Positions 45,830 through 55,152 of a stretch of 64,000 nt of DNA are shown piece after piece. The notes beneath the pieces are model-generated. The model had not been told where the DNA came from. It was given only the letters and a program-made list of their open reading frames with translations, and did not search any database. Source of the stretch: Reinekea forsetii. GTDB taxonomy: Bacteria; Pseudomonadota; Gammaproteobacteria; Pseudomonadales; Natronospirillaceae. Within the stretch, counting starts at the first letter, position 1, and the number at the start of each line of letters is the position of its first letter. The stretch covers positions 1,573,501-1,637,500 of the forward strand of contig NZ_CP011797.1 in the NCBI RefSeq assembly GCF_002795845.1, given 5' to 3'. A program made the translations under genes and the position numbers.

Positions 45830-48800
45830 ATGTATCTGAGATCGAACCCCCCGATGCTGACTCTGCCCTTTTTCATCACCATATCCCTGCTCTACATCGC
45901 CTTGCTGTTTGGCATTGCCTTGCTGGGCGACCGTCGGCCCATTCCGGCGCGCTGGCACCCTTGGGTCTATAGCCTGTCGTTGACGGTGTTCTGTACCAGC
46001 TGGACCTACTATGGCGCCACGCAGCAGTTTGCCGCCAACGGCTGGTATTTCTCCCCCTCGCATATCGGCACCATCTTGCTGTTCGTGTTTGGCTTTGCTT
46101 TTTGGCGCAAACTGATTCGGGTCGCCAAGCAGGAGAATGTCACCACCATTTCCGATTTTATCGCCAGCCGCTATGGCCACAGTCGCGCGGTCTCGGTCCT
46201 GGCCGCGTCCATCAGCCTGATTGGGGTGATCCCCTATGTCGCCTTGCAGCTTAAGGCGGTCTCGGTTAGCTTTGATATAGTCTCCGGCACGCAATGGCAG
46301 TCCGATGCCTGGTTTAGCGATTCGGCGCTCTACGTCTCGCTGGTTATGGCCGGCTTTGCGATTCTCTTTGGCACTCGCCATCTGGACACCTCGGAACATC
46401 ATCCGGGCATGATGTTGGCCATTGCCTTTGAGGCGGTGGTCAAGTTGCTGGTATTTTTGTTGATCAGCGTGTGGGCCATCAATGTGGTCGGGGGTGGCAT
46501 GGTGCAGGTCTTAACCGACACCCTCAATTCACCCAAAACGGCCGTGATGATCGGCGGTTTTGATAAGACCTATATCTACACCACGCAAATATTGCTCGGG
46601 GTGATGGGTATCTTCGCCTTACCGCGTCAGTTTCACGTCGCGGTGGTGGAATATCAGACCGAGCGCGATATCCTCAAGGCGCGTTGGGTGTTTCCCCTCT
46701 ATTTGGTGATTTTGAATTTGCTGATCGTGCCCCTGGCCTTGGTCGGCATGCTGCATTTTTCCACCAACACGGCCGACCTGGAATATCTCATTCTTAAGCT
46801 CCCGCTGTCGCTGGGCCGCGATGATCTGGCCATCCTGGCGTTTCTCGGCGGCATGTCGGCGGCGACCTCGATGGTGATTGTGGCGACGGTGGCGCTCAGT
46901 ACCATGTTGTCGAATGAGATCATGCTGCCGCTGCTGATTCGCCTGAAGTGGTGGCGCGCCGACTCGGAAAACATGGGTCGCAATGTCTTGCATCTGCGCC
47001 GTATTGGCATTCTGATGATTGTCATCAGCGCCTTCTTCTATTACCGCCTGATCGTCGAATACGAGGGTCTGATTGCCATCGGCCTGATCTCCTTTGTCGC
47101 GGTCGCGCAATTTGTGCCGGCCCTGGTACTGGGCCTGTTTTGGACCGGGGTTAATCGAACCGGGGCCATCTGGGGCCTGTCATTGGGCTTTATCGCCTGG
47201 TTTTATACCCTGTTGCTGCCGCTCTTTGCCCGAGCCGGCATTATTCCGGAGGTGATTGCCGATGCCCTGTTCGAGCTGTCGATCTTCAATCCCTATGCCC
47301 TGTTTGGTCTGACGGGCCTGGACCCAGTGGTGCACGGCACCGCCTGGAGCCTGGCGCTCAATGTCTTGGGCTTGCTGTTGGGCTCGGCTTACGGTCACGA
47401 GTCGTTAAAAGACCGGCTGCAAGCGTCGCGCTACGTGCATCACTCCAGCAATGAGGTCAAGGTGGTCTCGCAAACGCGCCATATCAGTGTCGGGGACTTA
47501 CACGCCCTGATGGGCAAGTTTATCAATAAGGAAAAGCTCCAGCTGCTGTTCGACGTCTATGTGAACCCGTTAAACGGCCGCCTCCTGGTCGATGATGATG
47601 CCGACAATGAGCTGCTGCATCAGGCCGAACGCACCCTGGCGTCGATCTTAGGTGCTCCGGCGGCACGCTTGCTGTTTGAGCAGATCGAAGAGCAGCAGGG
47701 CATGACCTGGCGCGACGTTAACAGCATCGTCGATGAGGCTTCTCAGGTCTTGAAATTCAACCGAGATCTATTAAATTCCGCCCTGCAATCGATCAATCAG
47801 GGCCTGAGTATCGTCGATCACGAGCTCAATATAGTGGCCTGGAACCAAACCTATCAGCAGATGTTCGAATACCCGGAGGAGCTCTTGTCGATCGGCCGGC
47901 CGGTGGAAGACTTGATTCGTCACAATGCTTTTATCGGCGAGTGCGGCCCCGGTCTGGTCGGGCCATTGGTCGACAAGCGCTTGGGCCATCTGCATTCTGG
48001 CGTACCCTACAAGTACGAGCGTAAGCGCCCCAATGGCACCTTCCTGGAAATCCAGGGTCGACCGATGGCCGATGGCGGCTATATCACGGTCTATACCGAT
48101 ATCACCGAGCGCCGGCAAATTGAGGATCAACTGCGACTGAGTAACGACCGGCTCGAGGAGACGGTTAATCGACGCACCGCGGCACTGCAGCTGTCCAATG
48201 TCGAGCTGGAAAAGGCCAATAAGAACAAGGTCCGCTTTCTCGCCGCGGCCGGTCACGATCTGGTCCAACCGCTTAATTCGGCGGCCCTGTTCTCGGCCAG
48301 CTTGCAGGCTAAGTTAAAGCGCAACAATGGCGATCCGGCGCTGATTCGCCTCGGTAATCAGATTGAGCAGTCGTTGCACTCGGCGGAAAACCTATTGAAC
48401 GAGTTGCTTGAGATCTCCAAACTCGATTCCGACATTATTCAGCCGTCGATCGCGACCATCTCCCTGTATGACATGTTGCGCTCGTTGAGCGTGGAATTTG
48501 GCGTGATCGCCGAGGAACGGGAGGTGCGGCTCAAGGTGGTCGACTGTTCGATCTATCTGCGCACCGATGGCCGCCTGTTGCGCCGGATTCTGCAAAACCT
48601 GATCAGCAATGCGATCAAATACAGTCTGCGTGGCAAGGTGCTGGTCGGCGCCCGACGGCGCGGTAACCTGTGCTGCATCGAGATCTGGGATACCGGTCCG
48701 GGTTTGACCACCTTCCAGTCTAAGGCCATCTTCGATGAGTTTTATCGGGTGCCGGAAATCGTCTCGATCGAAAAAGGCCTGGGCCTGGGCCTGGCCATCG

Positions 48801-49318
48801 TCAAGCGCATGTCCTTATTACTGGACCATCCCATCAGTATTCAATCCGAACTGGGTAAGGGCAGTTGCTTCCGACTGTCGGTGCCGGTCGGTAAGAAGCC
48901 CGCGCCCCAAGCCAAGGTGATCGAACTCGACAACAACCGACAGAATGCCTCGCGCATCCTCTGTGTTGATAACGAAAAGATGATTATCGAGGGTATGAAG
49001 AGCTTGATTGGCGAATGGGGCTATACCGTTGATGTCGCGCTCAACGAAGCGGCGGCCGATAGCCTGATCGAGGCGCATCTCCCGGATCTGGTGATCATCG
49101 ATTACCATCTCGATGATGCCCAGACCGGTCTCAATGTGGTCTCGTCGTGGAAAAAGGCTTGGCTCAAGGATACCCCGGTGATCATCATCACCGCCGATTA
49201 CAACGACGCCGTCCGCCTGGCTACCAAGAGCAGCGGCTTCTATCTGTTGAAAAAGCCGGTTCGGCCGATGCAGCTTAAGGCCTTGATCGAACAGGCCTTG
49301 ATCCGCACCAAGCAATGA
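45830..49318 (+). CDS. CrbS-like SSF-hybrid histidine kinase/response regulator
   Basis: A 1162-residue protein. Residues 10-500 form a 12-to-13-helix sodium/solute-symporter (PutP-like) domain; about 530-620 is a STAC-like linker; about 640-760 a PAS domain (VDHELNIVAWNQTYQQMFEY); then HisKA with GHDLVQPLNSA (His809), HATPase with NLISNAIKYS and WDTGPGL, and a C-terminal receiver (IIDYHLDD, phospho-Asp1091; Lys in KKPVRP). This order matches CrbS, which senses acetate and, through CrbR, controls acetyl-CoA synthetase in Vibrio and Pseudomonas. ATG 45830 or ATG 45854 could start it. The partner regulator CrbR is not in the window. Next to an acyl-CoA synthetase, which suggests a metabolic signal; that is inference. 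Confidence 0.8.
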   Translation: MYLRSNPPMLTLPFFITISLLYIALLFGIALLGDRRPIPARWHPWVYSLSLTVFCTSWTYYGATQQFAANGWYFSPSHIGTILLFVFGFAFWRKLIRVAKQENVTTISDFIASRYGHSRAVSVLAASISLIGVIPYVALQLKAVSVSFDIVSGTQWQSDAWFSDSALYVSLVMAGFAILFGTRHLDTSEHHPGMMLAIAFEAVVKLLVFLLISVWAINVVGGGMVQVLTDTLNSPKTAVMIGGFDKTYIYTTQILLGVMGIFALPRQFHVAVVEYQTERDILKARWVFPLYLVILNLLIVPLALVGMLHFSTNTADLEYLILKLPLSLGRDDLAILAFLGGMSAATSMVIVATVALSTMLSNEIMLPLLIRLKWWRADSENMGRNVLHLRRIGILMIVISAFFYYRLIVEYEGLIAIGLISFVAVAQFVPALVLGLFWTGVNRTGAIWGLSLGFIAWFYTLLLPLFARAGIIPEVIADALFELSIFNPYALFGLTGLDPVVHGTAWSLALNVLGLLLGSAYGHESLKDRLQASRYVHHSSNEVKVVSQTRHISVGDLHALMGKFINKEKLQLLFDVYVNPLNGRLLVDDDADNELLHQAERTLASILGAPAARLLFEQIEEQQGMTWRDVNSIVDEASQVLKFNRDLLNSALQSINQGLSIVDHELNIVAWNQTYQQMFEYPEELLSIGRPVEDLIRHNAFIGECGPGLVGPLVDKRLGHLHSGVPYKYERKRPNGTFLEIQGRPMADGGYITVYTDITERRQIEDQLRLSNDRLEETVNRRTAALQLSNVELEKANKNKVRFLAAAGHDLVQPLNSAALFSASLQAKLKRNNGDPALIRLGNQIEQSLHSAENLLNELLEISKLDSDIIQPSIATISLYDMLRSLSVEFGVIAEEREVRLKVVDCSIYLRTDGRLLRRILQNLISNAIKYSLRGKVLVGARRRGNLCCIEIWDTGPGLTTFQSKAIFDEFYRVPEIVSIEKGLGLGLAIVKRMSLLLDHPISIQSELGKGSCFRLSVPVGKKPAPQAKVIELDNNRQNASRILCVDNEKMIIEGMKSLIGEWGYTVDVALNEAAADSLIEAHLPDLVIIDYHLDDAQTGLNVVSSWKKAWLKDTPVIIITADYNDAVRLATKSSGFYLLKKPVRPMQLKALIEQALIRTKQ

Positions 49319-49387
49319 CTCAGCAATCCGTTCAGCGTTGATATACGTAACCTAAGGCTATTAGTGAGTCAATTTAGGTAGGGAAAA

Positions 49388-49954
49388 ATGCTTAGCAGTC
49401 CATGGTTTGAACAGGTTATTGACGGCATCAAGACTGACGCTTATCTATATTGGGTGCCAGAGATAGGCGTTATATCCGTGTACGACGATAATTTGTACGA
49501 TCGTAGCGATTCAGACATGTTATCGCCGGGCATGAGACGTCACGTTGCGCATTTTTTAAAACAGTTTGGTTGTCATCAAAAGCGCGGCACGTGCATCGAC
49601 GCGCCGGACGCATTGGGCCAGTTTTGGCTCTCAAAGCCATCAGTTGCCTTGGCTGCATCACCCTATGATGCCACCCGGTATCTACCTCGTGAGCAGGATG
49701 ACATCTATATTCTGACCCCCACTCAGGCATCGGCCTATTTACTCGACCACTTACCCTTGGAAGCGGCCGTCACTGCTATTGAGACGTTAGGCGCGCAGCA
49801 ACCGATGAATGTTGGTAAATTAGAAGATTACATGCCTGAACATTTTGATAAGCCAGTCTATCGGGGTGCGCTTAATTATTTATACACCCAGCAAAAAGCG
49901 GTGAGCGTGCAGCCGAGAATGAAGTTCAAACGGGCCCTGGGGAACTTCTCATAG
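49388..49954 (+). CDS. Hypothetical protein, 188 residues
   Basis: An open frame with ATG 49388 and GGGA four to five bases before it (AGGGAAAA). No domain is recognised: soluble, mixed charge, with RHVAHFLKQFG and a basic C-terminus (RMKFKRALG). It could be a conserved genus-level protein. It stands alone between the sensor gene and the tRNA. Confidence 0.45.
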   Translation: MLSSPWFEQVIDGIKTDAYLYWVPEIGVISVYDDNLYDRSDSDMLSPGMRRHVAHFLKQFGCHQKRGTCIDAPDALGQFWLSKPSVALAASPYDATRYLPREQDDIYILTPTQASAYLLDHLPLEAAVTAIETLGAQQPMNVGKLEDYMPEHFDKPVYRGALNYLYTQQKAVSVQPRMKFKRALGNFS

Positions 49955-50041
49955 GCTATCAGCGAGCTTTTGTGAGTCTCGGGCTAAAACTGAAAAGTCC
50001 TGCTAAATCAAATATTTATACCTTAATTTGTGCCACAACAC

Positions 50042-50070
50042 TGGACGCCGATTAAAGCGGCGATTACAAT
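50042..50070 (+). promoter_or_regulatory. Possible sigma-70 promoter of the tRNA
   Basis: TGGACG at 50042-50047 and TACAAT at 50065-50070 are 17 bases apart, and a start near 50077 would give a 25-base leader before the tRNA. The -35 match is weak. Confidence 0.35.
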
Positions 50071-50101
50071 GGGAGCCGTTCTCAAGCAGAACATCCAATG
50101 T

Positions 50102-50178
50102 GCGCCCGTAGCTCAGCTGGATAGAGTAGGTGGCTTCGAACCACTTGGTCGGGAGTTCGAATCTCTCCGGGCGCACCA
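50102..50178 (+). tRNA. tRNA-Arg (anticodon UCG)
   Basis: A full cloverleaf can be drawn. Acceptor GCGCCCG pairs exactly with CGGGCGC, D-stem GCTC/GAGT has one G-U, the anticodon stem is GGTGG/CCACT with a G-U, the loop is CTTCGAA with anticodon TCG, the T-arm is GGGAG TTCGAAT CTCTC, and A73-CCA is encoded. The UCG anticodon reads CGA-type arginine codons. Position 47 in the variable loop (TGGTC) is U, the target of TapT, whose gene is just downstream. 77 nucleotides. Confidence 0.93.
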
Positions 50179-50237
50179 CTGTTAAACCCCTGTAATACCC
50201 CTTTTTTAGTCTGAACATAATTCGATTAGCCGCTATT

Positions 50238-50330
50238 GCTCTGAGTTTAATAGTTGCCTTCGGTTTAAGAGATGCATTCGGTTTAATAGATGCCTCTAGT
50301 TTGGCAGGCGTCTTAAGTTCTATAGGCCTC
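50238..50330. repeat. Imperfect 18-base repeat array before tapT
   Basis: Units such as CTTCGGTTTAAGAGATGC and ATTCGGTTTAATAGATGC, plus more diverged CTGAGTTTAATAGTTGC and CTCTAGTTTGGCAGGC, follow one another. About four to five copies, degenerate. Confidence 0.6.
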
Positions 50331-50362
50331 CTTGTCTGACTGAGTCCGCTCTGTTAGCCAAG

Positions 50363-51118
50363 TTGAGACCCTCTGTCGGTTCTGCGCGCGAGGCGAAAGT
50401 GTTGAAACACGCTGTTCAGCAGCTATTTGAAATGCGTCTGGCCCGCTCCACTAAGGCCTTTACGGCCCGTGGCGGTCGAGTGCAGCGCTGTGACCAGTGC
50501 CGGATCGATCGCCAGTTCTGTATCTGTACCCTGCGGCCATCGGCCCCATCCAACGCGGCATTTTTATTACTCTATTACGACGATGAGGTGTTAAAACCCT
50601 CCAACAGTGGCCGACTGATCGCAGATCTGTTCTCCGACACCTTCGCCTATATCTGGCAGCGGACCGAGGCAGAGCCGGCTTTGCTGGCATTGCTAAAGGA
50701 TCCGATCTGGCGGCCGATAGTGGTGTTTCCGCAGGAATATGCCACGCCCGAGCGCGAACTCTGCCAACCCGAGGCCCTGAATCTGGCCGGTCGGCGACCG
50801 CTGTTTATCTTGTTGGATGGTTCTTGGCGTGAAGCAAAAAAAATGTTCCGAAAGAGTCCATATTTGGACGGTTTTCCAGTATGGTCGGTGACCCCTGAGG
50901 CGCCGTCGCGTTATCAGGTGCGAAAGGCCGCCAAAGAAGTGCAATTGGCGACCGCGGAGGTTGCCGCCATGCTGTTGTCTGAGTTAGGCGAAACGGCTAA
51001 TTCAGCCCTGCTGCATGCCTGGTTCGACCTGTTTAGCTACCGCTACCAAATGGGTGTTAAACGCGTCAACCGAGGCGATGCCGGGGCAGAAGCCCGCCTA
51101 GCGGCGCTAAGGCAATAG
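50363..51118 (+). CDS. tapT: tRNA-uridine aminocarboxypropyltransferase (DTW domain, TapT)
   Basis: A DTW-domain protein of up to 251 residues. RVQRCDQCRIDRQFCICTL near residue 40 is the Cys-rich N-terminus typical of the family, and LFILLDGSWREAKKMFRKSP holds the DGSW form of the D-T/S-W motif. TapT (YfiP) makes acp3U at position 47 of several tRNAs. The start is unsure: TTG 50363, GTG 50399 and ATG 50432 are all in frame and none has a strong ribosome site; the ATG gives 228 residues. It lies downstream of a tRNA gene that has U47. Confidence 0.82.
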   Translation: MRPSVGSAREAKVLKHAVQQLFEMRLARSTKAFTARGGRVQRCDQCRIDRQFCICTLRPSAPSNAAFLLLYYDDEVLKPSNSGRLIADLFSDTFAYIWQRTEAEPALLALLKDPIWRPIVVFPQEYATPERELCQPEALNLAGRRPLFILLDGSWREAKKMFRKSPYLDGFPVWSVTPEAPSRYQVRKAAKEVQLATAEVAAMLLSELGETANSALLHAWFDLFSYRYQMGVKRVNRGDAGAEARLAALRQ

Positions 51119-51252
51119 AGCATATTGCCAGTAGGACCCCTTTTTTTAGATAGAAGCCCAACGAACTGTTGGATTTTTTGTAATCGAAAAACGCCAGACC
51201 TGTCGAGCCATTAGAGGATCGTCGTCCGTGCGTGTACTGGAGAAAATGTTCA

Positions 51253-52662
51253 ATGAAAGCGTTACTTGTTTTACTCTCAACTCTGCTGCTGTCCGTCGCC
51301 GCGTTGGCCAATGAGGGCATGGCCGAGACCATTAACCTGACTCATCATTGGGCCGGCTATGCGGCCATGTTCGTGTTCGTAGTAGCCTATCTGTTGGTGA
51401 TTTTTGAAGAGCAGTTGCATTTGCCCAAATCCAAGCCGGTGATGATTTCAGCGGGTCTGATTTGGATTCTTATTGCCGTTGCCTACATGAACGACCACGC
51501 CGGTGGCGCCATCAAGGAAGGTATTCAGCATAACTTCTTGGAATACGCGGAGTTGTTCTTCTTCTTATTAGTCGCCATGACCTATATCAATGCCATGATG
51601 CAGCGCGGTGTGTTTCAAGCCCTGCGCGGTTGGTTGATTGATAAGGGCTTTAGTTATCGGCAGCTGTTTTGGCTCACCGGCATCTTGGCCTTCTTCATTT
51701 CGCCCGTCGCCGACAACCTGACCACGGCCCTGATTATGTGTGCCGTGGTTATGGCCGTGGGCCAAGACAATCCGAAATTTATTGGCCTATCCTGTATCAA
51801 TATAGTCGTTGCCGCCAATGCCGGCGGTGCTTTTAGCCCCTTCGGTGATATCACCACATTGATGGTGTGGCAAAAGGGTATGCTGGAGTTTGGTGAGTTC
51901 TTCGCGCTCTTTATTCCGTCCGTGGTTAACTTTGTTATTCCCGCTGCGATCATGCATTTTTCGTTGCCGATCGGCACGCCGGCCAAGCCCGCCCCGAGTC
52001 ATGATGTCAGTGATATCATGCTGCCGGGTGGTTTAGTGATAGTAGGTCTGTTTATTCTGACTATTATCACCGCGGTGAGCTTTCATAACTTTTTCCATAT
52101 CCCGCCGGTCTACGGCATGATGTTCGGTCTGGGCTATTTGAAAATGTTTGGTTATTACCTGAGCCGTCGTTCACGCAACTGGCGCGTCAGTGAACTCAAC
52201 CCACCGAGCGATAAGATCGAAGACCCCTATGAATTCGATGTCTTTGCCAAGGTGGCTCAGTCGGAGTGGGATACGCTATTTTTCTTCTATGGTGTCATTA
52301 TGTCGGTCGGTGGTTTGGGCTTTATCGGCTACCTGGCGCTGGTCTCGGAAAGTGTTTATGTCGGCCTGGGGCCAACTTACGCCAATATATTGGTCGGTTT
52401 TATGTCGGCCATCGTCGACAACATCCCAGTGATGTTTGCCGTGCTGACGATGAATCCGGAAATGTCCCACAGCCAATGGTTGCTGGTCACGCTGACCGCC
52501 GGCGTCGGTGGATCGATGCTGTCCATCGGCTCCGCCGCGGGTGTCGCCCTGATGGGTCAGGCTCGAGGCAGCTACACCTTCTTCAGTCATTTGCGCTGGT
52601 CGCCGGTGATCATGCTCGGCTATTTCGCCAGTATCTGGGTGCATCTGTGGTTGAATGGCTAA
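51253..52662 (+). CDS. nhaD: Na+/H+ antiporter NhaD
   Basis: ATG 51253 is preferred (469 residues); GTG 51232 is in frame. An N-terminal signal-like helix (KALLVLLSTLLLSVAALA) is followed by about twelve membrane segments. WAGYAAMFVFVVAYLLVIFE, FFISPVADNLTTALIMCAV and NAGGAFSPFGDITTLMVWQ are the ion-transporter (ArsB/NhaD) signatures; the Asn-Asp and Ser-Pro-Gly set sits in the half-helices. It exports Na+ or Li+ in alkaline, saline conditions and fits a marine host. A strong terminator follows. Confidence 0.88.
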   Translation: MKALLVLLSTLLLSVAALANEGMAETINLTHHWAGYAAMFVFVVAYLLVIFEEQLHLPKSKPVMISAGLIWILIAVAYMNDHAGGAIKEGIQHNFLEYAELFFFLLVAMTYINAMMQRGVFQALRGWLIDKGFSYRQLFWLTGILAFFISPVADNLTTALIMCAVVMAVGQDNPKFIGLSCINIVVAANAGGAFSPFGDITTLMVWQKGMLEFGEFFALFIPSVVNFVIPAAIMHFSLPIGTPAKPAPSHDVSDIMLPGGLVIVGLFILTIITAVSFHNFFHIPPVYGMMFGLGYLKMFGYYLSRRSRNWRVSELNPPSDKIEDPYEFDVFAKVAQSEWDTLFFFYGVIMSVGGLGFIGYLALVSESVYVGLGPTYANILVGFMSAIVDNIPVMFAVLTMNPEMSHSQWLLVTLTAGVGGSMLSIGSAAGVALMGQARGSYTFFSHLRWSPVIMLGYFASIWVHLWLNG

Positions 52663-52691
52663 CGCCACGCTCAGACCTATCGAGCTGACCC

Positions 52692-52725
52692 AAAAAAAAC
52701 TCCCGTTGAACGGGAGTTTTTTTTT
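52692..52725. terminator. Bidirectional Rho-independent terminator
   Basis: CTCCCGTT and AACGGGAG form a GC-rich stem with A-run before and T-run after (52692-52725). It serves nhaD (+) and the converging TPR-methyltransferase gene (-). Confidence 0.9.
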
Positions 52726-52780
52726 GCCTATCGATTGCCTTTGGCTTAGGGCAACTTGCCTGTGGCCTAAAGTGCTGAAC

Positions 52781-54865
52781 TTAGCCATTAGATTGCAGGT
52801 AAAACTGGAACATGCCGGCGAATAGGGCAGGGTGCTCCTGTTCAAAAGCCTGCCAATGACTCAGATCGACCATACGCGGGTCATCGGGGAAGCGTTGGCC
52901 GTAATCAGCCCTGACGCTTTCCGGCACCACAAAACCCAAAAATTCCAGCTGTTGCCGTTCAATCATGGCCTTCAGTTCTAGGGGTTCATATTGGAATTCA
53001 TGAACATGAAAGAGCAGATCGCGGCAGCCACTTAACGAATAGAAGTCTTGGCTGCTTTTCAGTCCAGAAAAGTCGTACGGCATCTTTCCTTCTAGAATGG
53101 CCTGGCGCAACGTTCGAATACCCTCTGCCGTGGGCGGCAAATCGTAGCGCGTGATAAGGTCACGCATTTGACGCACCACTTCGCGCGCTTGATAGCTATA
53201 AAGCCCCAGCTTGATCAGGCCTTTTGGTGCTAAGCGGGCCTTAAGCGCCGCCAGACCCTGGTCTGGGTTTTTCATATGGTGCAACACGCCGGAGCACTCG
53301 ATGACGTGAAATTGCTCATCGAGCTGGTCCAGTTCCAAGATGTCACAATTGAGAAAGCGAATATTGCTAATCTGATGTTGCACAGCCATGCGTTTGGCAT
53401 AGGCTAATGACCGACTACTCAAATCGATCGCCAGTACTTCCGCGTTACGGAAGTAACGCGCCACCTTGAGGGCGTGTTGGCCAGTGCCCGCGCCGGCGAT
53501 GAGAAACTTCACCGAACCCATGTTAAAAAACTCAGGCGCGCGAAAGCCGATTAGCTCGGTTTCCAGCGCTCGACCATAGTTGGTCGGCGTGTTGTAGCTC
53601 AGATGTAACCAACGAGGGTAGGGGTTCTCTTCATACTGTTGTTTGACGCCCACTGAGATGCTGTCACTTATGGGGCCAAGTTTTTCTATGGTCGCCATCA
53701 GCTGGACTTCGGCTTTGGCATTGACCACTACATGTTGAATGAGTCGCTTCGCATGGGCTGGCCAGTCGGTCAGATTTTGGTTGCTCAGACGATCGATGCC
53801 GGGCACCGTGATAAGAGGTTCATACATAGCATACAGGGTAAATAGAGGGGCTGAGTCATGGGTTTTGTTGGTCGGCGATAGCAGTACCTCGGTTAGCAGG
53901 CTAGCCAACTTATTAACGAGAGTCTTTTCATCCGCGTCGTACTGATAAACCTGCTCATTATGTTCTGAATGCAGCGCTAATCGGCCAGCCAGTTTTAGCA
54001 GATGCTGGTCCTTATAGGAACCATCTATACAGTTCAGCAAAACGTGTTTACGCAGCAGCGTGATGAATTTTTCTATTTCATCGTTGATAAAATAGAGCTT
54101 TCCCAATGCCAAGTTTAACATTTGATCTTTCGCCAAATCCTGCAAGTCGATGACGGCATTGGCATCATTTAAGGAGTATTTATGAATTAGTAGCGACATG
54201 ACCAGAGGTGCAAGGGCTTGAAGGTCCATATTCTTAACCTTTAACCAGCGGATTACATCGATCTCAAGATCGGGCTGATAATAGTCGGCCTGGATGTTCT
54301 TCAGTATTTCAAATAATTTGGCCTGGACATGATTGTCGAGTGGATTAGTGCGGAAGAGTGTTCGGTAAGCCTGAAACGCTTCGACTACCTGTCCTTTGCG
54401 AGCTAAGGTATAGGCCAAAGAGGTCTCGGCACGGGTTTGATTCGGGGCAATAGCTAAAGAGCGCGAAAAGCATTCCAACGCGCTGTCATAGTCTTTTGTG
54501 GCCAGGCCGAGATGGCCCATAGAATACCAACAACCGGCGTCTTCGGAATTGAGCGTAAGAGCATCTTTTAGGTATTGAGCGCTAGCATTATAAAAGCCCT
54601 CATCTAGAGCGATACGAGCCAATAGATTAAGAGCCGTCACCTCTCTCGCTTTATCTTTAAGCAAGCGGTTAGCATAATCTTTGGCAGCTCCTCGATGGGT
54701 AACGGTTTGTTCATTTAAGGTACGAGCATTAATACTCTTATCATAGTGAAACAGGGCGAGACGTTCGAATTCTTTCCATTCACGATTGGTCAGGTCCGTG
54801 GTATTTGATGCAAGCCCTAACGGCTCACACTGCCAGACGTCTGCTTGTTTGAGTGCCTTAGTCAT
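52781..54865 (-). CDS. TPR-repeat plus class I methyltransferase
   Basis: A 694-residue cytoplasmic protein. Residues 70-190 carry TPR-like helices (ALNLLARIALDEGFYNASAQ, GCWYSMGHLGLATKDYDSAL, YDSALECFSRSLAIAP). A long helical middle follows. From about residue 405, after YEENPYPRWLHLSY, comes a SAM-dependent methyltransferase: VKFLIAGAGTGQHALKVA (SAM loop), VLAIDLSSRSLAYAKR, and VIECSGVLHHMKNPDQGL. The target is unknown. The gene runs away from fliS, so co-regulation with flagella is only possible, not shown; related TPR-methyltransferases occur in flagellin-modification and glycosylation regions. The start ATG 54865 is 288 bases from fliS. Confidence 0.7.
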   Translation of the reverse strand: MTKALKQADVWQCEPLGLASNTTDLTNREWKEFERLALFHYDKSINARTLNEQTVTHRGAAKDYANRLLKDKAREVTALNLLARIALDEGFYNASAQYLKDALTLNSEDAGCWYSMGHLGLATKDYDSALECFSRSLAIAPNQTRAETSLAYTLARKGQVVEAFQAYRTLFRTNPLDNHVQAKLFEILKNIQADYYQPDLEIDVIRWLKVKNMDLQALAPLVMSLLIHKYSLNDANAVIDLQDLAKDQMLNLALGKLYFINDEIEKFITLLRKHVLLNCIDGSYKDQHLLKLAGRLALHSEHNEQVYQYDADEKTLVNKLASLLTEVLLSPTNKTHDSAPLFTLYAMYEPLITVPGIDRLSNQNLTDWPAHAKRLIQHVVVNAKAEVQLMATIEKLGPISDSISVGVKQQYEENPYPRWLHLSYNTPTNYGRALETELIGFRAPEFFNMGSVKFLIAGAGTGQHALKVARYFRNAEVLAIDLSSRSLAYAKRMAVQHQISNIRFLNCDILELDQLDEQFHVIECSGVLHHMKNPDQGLAALKARLAPKGLIKLGLYSYQAREVVRQMRDLITRYDLPPTAEGIRTLRQAILEGKMPYDFSGLKSSQDFYSLSGCRDLLFHVHEFQYEPLELKAMIERQQLEFLGFVVPESVRADYGQRFPDDPRMVDLSHWQAFEQEHPALFAGMFQFYLQSNG

Positions 54866-54893
54866 AACGGATCCTGCTTTCTGATGATTGGAG

Positions 54894-54927
54894 TTGCCGC
54901 TTTTTGGTTAAGCGGCAAGGCTTAACC
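54894..54927. promoter_or_regulatory. Two overlapping, mutually exclusive hairpins
   Basis: TTGCCGCTT (54894-54902) pairs with AAGCGGCAA (54910-54918), while GGTTAAGC (54906-54913) pairs with GCTTAACC (54920-54927). Both use 54910-54913, so only one can form at a time. It lies between the divergent TPR-methyltransferase and fliS genes. No gene is seen in 54866-55152. Confidence 0.5.
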
Positions 54928-55067
54928 GAAAAATAGCAATAGTAGCTCCTGCCCGAAGAATAACAGCAATGGCCGTGCCAGTATGCCCAAAGCCCCGAAA
55001 TACAAGGCTCCTGGCCCGATCAGGGCACAAAGTAGAGGCCGGCCGCAGCGGACATGAAAAAAAGGTC

Positions 55068-55094
55068 TAAGATAAAGAAGCAATCAGTCGATAA
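55068..55094 (+). promoter_or_regulatory. Candidate sigma-28 (FliA) promoter before fliS
   Basis: TAAG at 55068-55071 and GTCGATAA at 55087-55094 are 15 bases apart, close to the TAAA-N15-GCCGATAA consensus with one mismatch in each half. The distance to ATG 55153 is plausible. Confidence 0.4.
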
Positions 55095-55152
55095 CCTTAT
55101 CAAGCCAAACAGAATGGCTCTAATTCGGATTTCAAATTTAAGGGGTGGCGTC

